NCBI GenBank assembly: GCA_028278225.1
Contig: JANQEU010000099.1
Location: 1-64,000, forward strand
Reading direction: 5' to 3'
From: Cyclobacteriaceae bacterium
Lineage (GTDB): Bacteria; Bacteroidota; Bacteroidia; Cytophagales; Cyclobacteriaceae
DNA length: 64,000 nucleotides
The notes beneath the pieces were generated by a model. The model was not told the DNA's origin. It was given only the letters and a program-made list of their open reading frames with translations, and did no database searches. Positions 8,466-16,862 of the stretch are shown here, one piece after another. Numbering within the stretch: position 1 is the stretch's first letter; every line of letters begins with the position of its first letter. The position numbers and the translations under genes are program-made.

Positions 8466-9368
8466 ATGATGAAAAAGAAAATTTTGGTCATAGGGAGTTC
8501 CAACAAAGATTATGTTGTTAAAGTCAAGGAGTTTCCCAAACCCGGGCAGACAATATTTGGCAGAGATTTTTTTGTGAACCAGGGGGGAAAAGGAGCTAAC
8601 CAGGCTGTTACGGTAAGCCGGCTTGGAGGAAACGTTGATTTCGTTTGTAAAACGGGGAAAGACTCAATTGGTGATGACATGATCAGCCTGTTCCGTGACG
8701 AAGGATTTGATACAAGTTTAATCCTGAGAGATTCGGAATTACCCTCGGGTACTGCCTTTATTATGACAGATGTGAATGGAGAGAACAGCATCGTAGTTAC
8801 GCCGGGAGCAAATGGAAATTTTACATGTGAGGATGTAAATAAATCCCTTGAAGCGATAGAGAGAGCTGACATTATTTTACTTCAACTGGAGATACCTACT
8901 GAAACCATATCACATATTATTAACCTGGCACACGAACAGAAGAAAATGATTATTCTGAATCCAGCGCCAATGGTTCCTTTGAGTGACGATATCATTAGTA
9001 AGGTTAACGTGATTACTCCAAACAAAATTGAATGTGAACTTCTTAGTGGCGTACAGATAACTGATGACGAATCACTTATTGAAGCGGCCAAAGTAATACG
9101 TGGAAAGGGAGTGGACAACGTCATCGTTACGCTTGGTAGTGAAGGTGCATTGATTTTTAATGGTACTTTCAAAAAAGTCCCGGCTTTAGAGGTTAGCCCT
9201 GTGGATACGACCGGGGCAGGAGATGTATTCAATGGTTCACTGGCAGTTGCTATCGCTGAAGGTCAGGACATAGTTTCTTCAGTCCAATTTGCCAATGAAG
9301 TTTCGGCATATTCTATTAAAAGAGAAGGAGCGATTCAATCCATCCCTTATAGAGAAGAGATCCAATAG
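8466..9368 (+). CDS. rbsK: Ribokinase (PfkB family)
   Basis: This 300-residue protein has the full length of ribokinase and lacks a signal peptide, so it is cytoplasmic. The N-terminal PfkB signature NQGGKGANQAV (residues ~38-48) and the C-terminal DTTGAGDVFNGSLA motif, which supplies the catalytic Asp and anion hole, are intact. It phosphorylates D-ribose to ribose 5-phosphate with ATP. It sits between a predicted ribosyl-releasing hydrolase and a GRP-type permease, which supports ribose rather than fructose or adenosine as substrate. The start is taken at the first of two consecutive ATG codons. Confidence 0.9.
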   Translation: MMKKKILVIGSSNKDYVVKVKEFPKPGQTIFGRDFFVNQGGKGANQAVTVSRLGGNVDFVCKTGKDSIGDDMISLFRDEGFDTSLILRDSELPSGTAFIMTDVNGENSIVVTPGANGNFTCEDVNKSLEAIERADIILLQLEIPTETISHIINLAHEQKKMIILNPAPMVPLSDDIISKVNVITPNKIECELLSGVQITDDESLIEAAKVIRGKGVDNVIVTLGSEGALIFNGTFKKVPALEVSPVDTTGAGDVFNGSLAVAIAEGQDIVSSVQFANEVSAYSIKREGAIQSIPYREEIQ

Positions 9369-9412
9369 ACTTTAGTAGAAACCATATTTCATAATTAACA
9401 ACATCGAATCAT

Positions 9413-10414
9413 ATGTTCATAGTTAATAATTATCCTCTAGCCATTGTTTTTTGTGTAATCACTATGTTGTGCTGGGGGAGCTGGGCAAACACTCAGAAAC
9501 TCGCAAGTAGTAGTTGGCGCTTTGAATTATTCTATTGGGATTATGTGTTAGGGGTTTTAATTCTTTCACTGATTTTCGCCTTTACGCTAGGAAGTTATGG
9601 CGAATCCGGCAGAAGCTTTGTTGAAGATCTTGCCCAAGCAGATACCAACAATATCCTCAGGGCATTACTTGGAGGAGTCATTTTCAATGCCGCCAACATC
9701 TTACTTGTCGCTGCCATAGCGATCGCTGGCATGTCAGTGGCCTTTCCGATAGGAATCGGACTGGCGCTTATCCTCGGGGTCATTGTAAACTATCTGGGAT
9801 CACAAAAGGGAGATCCGGTATTCCTGTTTTTGGGTGTTGGCCTGGTAGCAGCGGCCATCCTGATAAATGCATTTGCTTACAAGTCCTTGTCAAAGGAGGA
9901 AGGAAAGGTATCCACAAAGGGAATTCTAATATCCATTCTTGCAGGCCTGTTGATGTCTTTCTTCTATCGTTTTGTCGCCTCTTCGATGGATCTGGACAAT
10001 TTCGTCAATCCTGCTGTAGGGAAAATGACCCCATATACGGCAGTTGTAATCTTCTCAACCGGGATCTTTTTGAGCAATTTCATTTTCAATACTATCCTGA
10101 TGAAGAGACCTATCAGTGGTGAGAAAACCAGTTATCAGGAATATTTTAAGGGAGGTCTAAATACTCACCTGGTAGGTGTCCTGGGTGGAATAATTTGGGG
10201 AATTGGTAACTCATTGAACCTGATTGCTGCTGGCAAGGCAGGAGCTGCCATCTCTTATGGATTGGGGCAAGGAGCTACTCTTGTAGCAGCGTTGTGGGGT
10301 GTTTTCATCTGGAAGGAATTTCAAAATGCTCCCAGTGGAACAAATTCAAAACTTGCCTTCATGTTTTTCTTTTTCCTTCTTGGAATAATAGCTATCATCT
10401 ATGCTGGACAATAA
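9413..10414 (+). CDS. GRP/DMT-family sugar permease (rusT-like)
   Basis: This 333-residue integral membrane protein has about ten hydrophobic helices and no signal peptide. Helix-rich segments such as FCVITMLCWGSWANTQKL and PIGIGLALILGVIVNYLG resemble the glucose/ribose porter (GRP) branch of the drug/metabolite transporter superfamily, often annotated as DMT transporter permease in Bacteroidota. A permease of this kind stands next to ribokinase in Bacteroides rus loci. It most likely moves ribose or a related pentose over the inner membrane. The next gene starts inside its last codons, which indicates translational coupling. Confidence 0.82.
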   Translation: MFIVNNYPLAIVFCVITMLCWGSWANTQKLASSSWRFELFYWDYVLGVLILSLIFAFTLGSYGESGRSFVEDLAQADTNNILRALLGGVIFNAANILLVAAIAIAGMSVAFPIGIGLALILGVIVNYLGSQKGDPVFLFLGVGLVAAAILINAFAYKSLSKEEGKVSTKGILISILAGLLMSFFYRFVASSMDLDNFVNPAVGKMTPYTAVVIFSTGIFLSNFIFNTILMKRPISGEKTSYQEYFKGGLNTHLVGVLGGIIWGIGNSLNLIAAGKAGAAISYGLGQGATLVAALWGVFIWKEFQNAPSGTNSKLAFMFFFFLLGIIAIIYAGQ

Positions 10415-12368
10415 CATAAAAACTTCAATTACGGGTATCCAAAGCATATCCTACATAGCCCTCACACTGCTATTGACTTTTGCATCGGGCTATGTTTTCG
10501 GACAGGAGTCTGATTCTTTAACTGAACGTCGTATTTCCGTTGCAGAGTACAGGGATAGAATGACTGCAGGATGGATTGGACAAATGGCTGGAGTAGGGTG
10601 GGGTTTTCCCACAGAATTCCAATTCAATGGGGTGATCATCCCTGAAGACAAAGTTCCGGAATGGAATCCGGATATGGTAAATGTTTTTGCTCAGGATGAT
10701 ATGTATGTAGAAATGACTTTTCTACGTACTATGGAAGAATATGGTATTGATGTTCCCATTAAACAAGCTGGAATTGACTTTGCCAATAGTTCCTATATGC
10801 TCTGGGTTGCTAACAGGGTGGGTAGAGAAAACCTTAGAAAAGGGATACCTCCCCCCAATTCAGGACATCCTCAATTCAATCCTAACGCCGATGCAATTGA
10901 CTATCAAATTGAGGCGGATTACTCGGGTCTAATTGCTCCGGGTTTGCCAAATACAGCAGTTGTACTTGGCGAAAAATTTGGACGGATAATGAATTATGGT
11001 GATGGCCTTTATGGAGGCCAATTTGTCGGGGCGATGTATGCGGAGGCTTTTTTTGAGAGAGATCCACGGAAAATTGTCGAAGCTGGTTTACAATATATTC
11101 CCTCAGGTAGCCAGTATGCTGAAGCCATAAGGGATGTACTCAAATGGCATTTGGAAAACCCAAATGACTGGGAAAAAACCTGGAACCTCATTAATGAGAA
11201 GTATCATTTGAACCCAGAGTATCGAAAGTTTACCTCCACACTTGGAATGGAGCAAAATATTGATGCCAAACTCAATGGTGCATACATTGTGATGGGCTTG
11301 CTGTATGGAAATAGCGATCCGGATAACACCATTGTTATCTCAATGAGGTGTGGACAGGATTCGGACTGCAACCCATCCAATGCCGGGGGCATACTCTTCA
11401 CTGCCTTAGGTATGGAAAATGTACCTGACCGGTTTACTTCCGCATTAGATCGCAACACTAAATTCAGTTTCACCGATTACAATTTTGATGAGCTGCTTGA
11501 CGTTTCTGAAAAATTCGCAATTGAGTTTGTGAAACGTTCAGGAGGTCGAATTGAAACAGATCCTTCCGGTGATAGGATTATGGTCATTCCCATTCAGGAT
11601 CCAAAGCCGAGTAGACTCGAACAAAGCTGGGATCCGGGCCCGATTGCCCAGGTTGATTTTACTAAAGAGGAGCTTGGTGCGATAAAAGGATCACCAATAT
11701 TCAATTACATTCTTATCGCAATATTTCTGTTGGCGGTGATCCTATTACCTTGGAACAGGAATTTGAAGACCCTTTCCATAATTATTCCTTTCTTACTTGT
11801 TTACCTTCTTATGGAATGGTTTAAAAATCTCATTCCTCCGGATTTGCTTTCAACAGTTAATCTACCTGCTATTTTTCAAGCTGTAAGTGCTGGATTGGCT
11901 GTCGTTTTCCTCATTAGCAAGGATGAGAAACAGAAGAATAACCTTTTAGTTGCATATGTTATTTTGGTTTTAGCAGTGATCACTTTCCTGGGAGCTATTG
12001 GGACGACGGATGGAAGATTCATGGCTGCAACTAAAGTGATGCTTTATGGAATTGGAATGCAGGTAAGTGCATGGTTTGTTGCTTCATTCCTTACTGTTTT
12101 ATTCCTGAGAAATAATTACCAGAGGTTAAAATTCAATTTGATTTATATAGGTACACTTTTCGTATCCGAGATTCTGGTATTTTTTGTTGTTTCCAGGATT
12201 CTGGCTAATACAGGTGGGCCTTTCGCAGCGATGACGGGTAATTTTTCCTTCCTCATCTTCGGGGCACTCTTTTTCGCTATTATACTATACATCGTAACAG
12301 TCCCTTATTTCATTTTAGTAAGGTATTCAGATCCATTCAAAGTAAGGTTTAATAACTATTTCACATGA
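10401..12368 (+). CDS. ADP-ribosylglycohydrolase fused to seven-helix membrane domain
   Basis: The 655-residue protein overlaps the permease gene by 14 bases. After an N-terminal signal/anchor (about residues 14-35) comes a DraG-type domain (about 45-390) with GWIGQMAGVGWGFPTEF, QDDMYVEMTFLRTMEE and GQDSDCNPSNAGG, the last carrying predicted metal ligands. From about residue 434 on, seven hydrophobic helices follow (the first IFNYILIAIFLLAVILLPW), which I do not recognise as a known transporter family. The catalytic part should therefore face the periplasm, tethered to the inner membrane. It is paralogous to the lipoprotein at 6817-8433. The two may act in different compartments or on different linkages. 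Coupling of hydrolysis to the membrane domain is speculation. Confidence 0.8.
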   Translation: MLDNNIKTSITGIQSISYIALTLLLTFASGYVFGQESDSLTERRISVAEYRDRMTAGWIGQMAGVGWGFPTEFQFNGVIIPEDKVPEWNPDMVNVFAQDDMYVEMTFLRTMEEYGIDVPIKQAGIDFANSSYMLWVANRVGRENLRKGIPPPNSGHPQFNPNADAIDYQIEADYSGLIAPGLPNTAVVLGEKFGRIMNYGDGLYGGQFVGAMYAEAFFERDPRKIVEAGLQYIPSGSQYAEAIRDVLKWHLENPNDWEKTWNLINEKYHLNPEYRKFTSTLGMEQNIDAKLNGAYIVMGLLYGNSDPDNTIVISMRCGQDSDCNPSNAGGILFTALGMENVPDRFTSALDRNTKFSFTDYNFDELLDVSEKFAIEFVKRSGGRIETDPSGDRIMVIPIQDPKPSRLEQSWDPGPIAQVDFTKEELGAIKGSPIFNYILIAIFLLAVILLPWNRNLKTLSIIIPFLLVYLLMEWFKNLIPPDLLSTVNLPAIFQAVSAGLAVVFLISKDEKQKNNLLVAYVILVLAVITFLGAIGTTDGRFMAATKVMLYGIGMQVSAWFVASFLTVLFLRNNYQRLKFNLIYIGTLFVSEILVFFVVSRILANTGGPFAAMTGNFSFLIFGALFFAIILYIVTVPYFILVRYSDPFKVRFNNYFT

Positions 12369-13999
12369 TTAACCAGTTGTCACTAATGAGAAAACTAGCA
12401 ATATTGATCTTGTTACTCCCTCAATTAGTTTTCGCTCAAAGGGAGAGTATTGTAAGTGCCGGGGAGGACATCGCAGTGGTAGAAACGGAAAGTGGGAAAG
12501 TCAGTGGCTACATTTACGATGAAATTTTCACTTTCAAAGGTATTCCCTACGCATACGCCGAACGATTTATGCCTCCCCAAAAAGTAGAGCCGTGGGATGA
12601 TATCCGATTTATGGGATATTATGGAGCGACCTGCCCATTGGATTTTGAAGGTGTCAAAGCAAGAGGCAATGGGATTGGCATGTTTGCCTTGCAAAATGAT
12701 TGGGGATATCCTCATGAAGACTGTCAGAATTTGAACATCTGGACTCCGGGAATCAATGATGACAAGAAGCGACCGGTGATGTTATGGATCCATGGTGGTG
12801 GTTATGAATATGGTAGTTCTCATGAACTACCTTTTTATGATGGCACCAGTCTGGCTAAGTCCGGAGATGTGGTCATGGTATCTGTAAATCACAGGTTGAA
12901 TGTTTTAGGATTTCTGGATTTGTCTGAATATGGTGAGCAATACAAATATTCCGCGAATGTGGGGTTGCTAGACCTGGTCGAATCTCTAAAATGGATTAAG
13001 CAAAACATTTCAAAGTTTGGTGGGGATCCGGAAAATATTACGCTGTTTGGACAATCCGGAGGTGGCGGAAAAATAACGGCATTGCTGAATTCTCCATTGG
13101 CGGATGGCCTATTTCAAAAAGCTGTTATTCAGAGTGGTTCATTTGCATCAGAATACAAACCACGTAAAGATGCTCAACGTGTGACAAAAGCCATCGTTGA
13201 AGATTTGGGAATTGACCAAGAAAACATCGACGATATCAAGACAGTATCCTATGATCAATTACTGACAGCTGGCAAAAAAGTGTTTGCAAAAATGCGAGAG
13301 GAAGCGATGCAAAAAGGAGAAGCACCACCTATGTTAGGGTGGGGACCAATTGCTGACGATTACTTTCTTCCTTATCCACTGTTTGGTGATGAAGTTGTAG
13401 AGATGATCAAGGATGTGTCTATCATGATTGGTACGACCAAAACTGAGTTTGGAGGATTTGCCGTTTTTGCCACTGGAGAAGATATGGATAAAACGAAAGC
13501 TGCCATATCAGATCGATATGGTGAAGATGCTGAGAAGTATATGGATGCGGTTAGAAAAGCGTATCCAAAGACTGAAAAGGCTTCGGATTATTTGGCTCTT
13601 GATTTTATGTTTCGGCCCGGTGCAATAAGGGATGCTAACAAGTTAGTGACGAAAGGACATGAGAATGTCTTTATGTATCTGTTCACCTGGGAATCACCAG
13701 TTTACGATGGATCACTGAAATCAATGCACTGCATGGAACTGCCTTTTGTTTTCAATAATGTTTCCCTTGGTAAAGAATTGACGGGTGGAGGTAAAGAAGC
13801 ACATGAACTCGCCAAGGTTGTAAGTGGGTCATGGATAAAATTTGCCAGGAATGGAAATCCCAACACGGAAGGTTTACCTGATTGGACGGTTTATACAGCA
13901 GAGGAAGGAGCTACCATGATTTTTGATTCCAAAAGTGAACTAAGGTATCATCCTGATAAAGAGCTGTTGGAGATAGCAGCTTCGCAATCAAGATTTTGA
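12365..13999 (+). CDS. Type-B carboxylesterase, secreted (copy 1)
   Basis: The start overlaps the previous stop codon (ATGA), showing coupled translation; an in-frame ATG seven codons on is an alternative. The 544-residue product has a signal peptide (to about residue 27, LLPQLVFAQ) and a complete carboxylesterase type-B alpha/beta-hydrolase domain. The oxyanion segment HGGGYEYGS, the nucleophile motif LFGQSGGGGK with Ser at about 231, the acid in TKTEFGG and the His in MHCMELPF are visible. The Gln-Ser-Gly-Gly form replaces the usual Glu-Ser-Ala-Gly. It probably removes acyl esters from the imported compound in the periplasm. A close paralogue follows at 14219. Confidence 0.9.
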   Translation: MINQLSLMRKLAILILLLPQLVFAQRESIVSAGEDIAVVETESGKVSGYIYDEIFTFKGIPYAYAERFMPPQKVEPWDDIRFMGYYGATCPLDFEGVKARGNGIGMFALQNDWGYPHEDCQNLNIWTPGINDDKKRPVMLWIHGGGYEYGSSHELPFYDGTSLAKSGDVVMVSVNHRLNVLGFLDLSEYGEQYKYSANVGLLDLVESLKWIKQNISKFGGDPENITLFGQSGGGGKITALLNSPLADGLFQKAVIQSGSFASEYKPRKDAQRVTKAIVEDLGIDQENIDDIKTVSYDQLLTAGKKVFAKMREEAMQKGEAPPMLGWGPIADDYFLPYPLFGDEVVEMIKDVSIMIGTTKTEFGGFAVFATGEDMDKTKAAISDRYGEDAEKYMDAVRKAYPKTEKASDYLALDFMFRPGAIRDANKLVTKGHENVFMYLFTWESPVYDGSLKSMHCMELPFVFNNVSLGKELTGGGKEAHELAKVVSGSWIKFARNGNPNTEGLPDWTVYTAEEGATMIFDSKSELRYHPDKELLEIAASQSRF

Positions 14000-14218
14000 A
14001 TAGCAACCTGGTATTGGTCTATATATTAACATCGGTTGTCGGTGGCGAGATTTTCCGGGATATCGTCACCATGATTGATATGGGCGACTACCAGTACCCA
14101 AAAGAGGCCATTCGCCAAACTGATGCAAATATTTTGTCAAATGCTTCGTAACTGCCAGGGATTTAACAATGAGCTAAATAAGAATTTTAGCATGATAAAT
14201 AGGTAATAACACTCTAAG

Positions 14219-15841
14219 ATGAAAAAACTAATTTTTATTTCGACAGCGGCTCTGCTTCTAGGATCAATATCTACGAATGCTCAAACCAGAAAAGGGATTA
14301 TTAAGGCTTCTTCCACAGATGCTATAGTAGAAACCACCGCCGGAACCGTAGCTGGTTACCAGGAGGATAATATTTATGTATTTAAGGGGCTGCCATACGC
14401 GCAAGCCGAAAGGTTCATGCCGGCTCAACCTCCGACATGGGAGGACGTTCGGTCTACCAGAAGTCACGGTCCAGTATGTCCACAGAATTTCTGGTGGCAA
14501 AGAAGTAATGATGCAATGACCTTCATGAATCAGTTTCCACCAACAATGCAGGATGAGGACTGTATGCGTTTGAATATCTGGACCCAGGGTTTAGGTGACG
14601 GAAAGAAACGGCCGGTCATGTTCTATATTCATGGTGGTGGTTATGTCAATGGATCTGGCCATGAAATGCCAAGATATGACGGAATGAATATGGCCATTAA
14701 AGGTGACGTTGTGGCAATTACAGTTAATCACAGGCTAAATATTCTCGGCTTCCTTGACCTGTCCGAATACGGTGAAGACTATAAGTTCTCTGCAAACAAT
14801 GGAATACTGGATTTAATTGTTGCACTGCAATGGGTCCGCGACAATATTAAAAAATTTGGAGGAGATCCAAATAATGTAACAATCTATGGCCAATCAGGTG
14901 GTGGGGGAAAAGTGACTACCTTATTGGCATCGCCTTATGCTAAAGGACTATTCCATAAAGCCATCGTGCAAAGTGGCTCTTTACTAACTGTTGGTGAAAG
15001 TGATAACTCAAAACTACTCGCAAAAAGACTGTTTAAGGTCCTCAATTTAGAGGAAGGAGATATTGAGGGACTAAGAAAACTTAGCTGGGAAGAGCTTGAC
15101 AAAGCTGGATCGCAGGCAATCAAGGAACTCACGGAAGAACTGAATATAACCGGATGGGGCAAGCTTGGATGGGGCCCTAAGATGGACGGGGATTTCCTGC
15201 CTGTGCAACCATTCTCTCCCACAGCACCGGAAATCTCTAAAGATATTCCGCTTATGGTGGGTTCAACCATGCACGAATTTGCAATGAGTGGATGGATACC
15301 CAATGCCAGGGAAATGAATCTTGATCAGATCAAAGAGTTATTGAAAAAAACATATGGAGATAATACTGATGAATATGTGAAAGTATTTGAAAAGACCTAT
15401 CCTGACTATAAGCCAATTGATTTGCTTGATGTCGATGTCAGGTTTAGACCAGGTGTAATAAAACAGGCGGATCTGAAAGCTGAACAAAATGGAGCTCCGG
15501 TGTACAGGTACCTTTTTACGTGGGAATCCCCTCTAATGGATGGATCTATGAGATCAAGTCACAACCTTGATATTCCGTTTTTAATGAATAATGCCTACAA
15601 CAGCCGCCATCTTTTGGGTGGAGGTGATGAGACCTATGTGTTAGCCGACAGGATGAGTAGTGCCTGGTTATCTTTTGCAAGAACAGGAAATCCAAATAAC
15701 CCGGATCTACCGATTGATTGGGAGCCCTATACGGTGAAGAAGGGGGCTACTATCATTTTTGATAATGAACTTAAAATAAAATATAATCACGATAGAGAAT
15801 TAATCGATTTTGTTAATAAAATCGGCCAAGCAGGTTTCTAA
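14219..15841 (+). CDS. Type-B carboxylesterase, secreted (copy 2)
   Basis: This 540-residue esterase has a signal peptide (MKKLIFISTAALLLGSIS, cleavage near NAQ) and the same domain architecture as the preceding esterase, with nucleophile motif IYGQSGGGGKVT (Ser about 226), oxyanion HGGGYVNGS, acid in STMHEFAMSG and His in SSHNLDIPF. The two proteins align along their whole length, so this is a tandem duplication that has since diverged. A 219-base gap separates them. It presumably cleaves ester bonds in the same pathway with altered specificity. Confidence 0.9.
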   Translation: MKKLIFISTAALLLGSISTNAQTRKGIIKASSTDAIVETTAGTVAGYQEDNIYVFKGLPYAQAERFMPAQPPTWEDVRSTRSHGPVCPQNFWWQRSNDAMTFMNQFPPTMQDEDCMRLNIWTQGLGDGKKRPVMFYIHGGGYVNGSGHEMPRYDGMNMAIKGDVVAITVNHRLNILGFLDLSEYGEDYKFSANNGILDLIVALQWVRDNIKKFGGDPNNVTIYGQSGGGGKVTTLLASPYAKGLFHKAIVQSGSLLTVGESDNSKLLAKRLFKVLNLEEGDIEGLRKLSWEELDKAGSQAIKELTEELNITGWGKLGWGPKMDGDFLPVQPFSPTAPEISKDIPLMVGSTMHEFAMSGWIPNAREMNLDQIKELLKKTYGDNTDEYVKVFEKTYPDYKPIDLLDVDVRFRPGVIKQADLKAEQNGAPVYRYLFTWESPLMDGSMRSSHNLDIPFLMNNAYNSRHLLGGGDETYVLADRMSSAWLSFARTGNPNNPDLPIDWEPYTVKKGATIIFDNELKIKYNHDRELIDFVNKIGQAGF

Positions 15842-15860
15842 ATAAATATTAATCAGATCA

Positions 15861-16700
15861 ATGGACATGAAACATCGAAAGTTACTGCTTTTTATATGTT
15901 CCTTAATCGCCCACCTTTACGGATGGTCTCAAGCAGACAAATATCAGCTAGAAAGTGATATTTCTTATAGGGAAGGTGGTGAAGCCATTACTGATAACTA
16001 TATAAAGGAGCGTTGCGTGTTGGATATCTACTATCCGGAGGATGTCCGGGGATTTTCAACGATTGTCTGGTTTCATGGAGGAGGCATAGTTAGTGGAGAG
16101 AAAGAAATTCCTGAAGGATTGAAAAATAAGGGATTCGCCGTTGTCAGTCCCAACTATCGACTTTCTCCGAAAGTAAAAGCTCCTGAATACATCAAAGATG
16201 CCGCTGCGGCTGTTGCCTGGGTTATTAAAAATATTTCAGACTACGGGGGCAGTCCAGATCTTGTTTTTGTATCAGGTCATTCTGCTGGTGGATATCTGGC
16301 AAGCATGATCGGTCTGGACAAGAAATGGTTGAAAGCCTTTGATGTTGACGCCAACCAGATTGCCGGATTAATACCGTTTAGTGGTCATACTATCACTCAT
16401 TTCACAGTCCGACAAGAAATGGGAATTGAAGGGTGGCAACCAATCATTGATGAATTAGCACCGGTTTATCACATTCGGAAAGATGCTCCACCATTGCTCC
16501 TTATCACGGGTGATAGGGAGTTGGAGCTCTTAGGGAGGTACGAGGAAAATGCCTACCTGATGAGAATGATGAAAATAATCGGACACACTCAGACTAACCT
16601 ATTTGAATTGGATGGGTATGGTCATATGATGGTAGAACCGGCGCTACCTCTTTTGATCAATGAGGTAAAACGGATTTATGATTCATCTGATACCAATTGA
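15861..16700 (+). CDS. Alpha/beta hydrolase, esterase/lipase type
   Basis: The 279-residue product begins with a signal peptide (HRKLLLFICSLIAHLYGWSQ region); ATG codons at 15861 and 15867 are both possible. The fold is that of the HSL-like/BD-FAE esterases, with oxyanion motif FHGGGIVSGE, nucleophile elbow SGHSAGGYLASM, an Asp in LLITGDRELE and a His in DGYGHMMVEP. It follows the second carboxylesterase by 19 bases and is likely in the same operon. It would add a third esterase activity, for example on short-chain acyl groups. The substrate is unknown. Confidence 0.85.
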   Translation: MDMKHRKLLLFICSLIAHLYGWSQADKYQLESDISYREGGEAITDNYIKERCVLDIYYPEDVRGFSTIVWFHGGGIVSGEKEIPEGLKNKGFAVVSPNYRLSPKVKAPEYIKDAAAAVAWVIKNISDYGGSPDLVFVSGHSAGGYLASMIGLDKKWLKAFDVDANQIAGLIPFSGHTITHFTVRQEMGIEGWQPIIDELAPVYHIRKDAPPLLLITGDRELELLGRYEENAYLMRMMKIIGHTQTNLFELDGYGHMMVEPALPLLINEVKRIYDSSDTN

Positions 16701-16862
16701 TTCAAGATAGTTTATGAATGAGTTACAATTGAAATCAACTGGATTTAATAAGCTAAGTGCTGAAAGGTTTCTTCATACTTTTAATCTGGTTTGCTGGAAA
16801 GTGGCAGGAGTGATCCTGCCATTTTCTCTTGCCAAAAATCGATTTACGGTAACTATGTCCTT

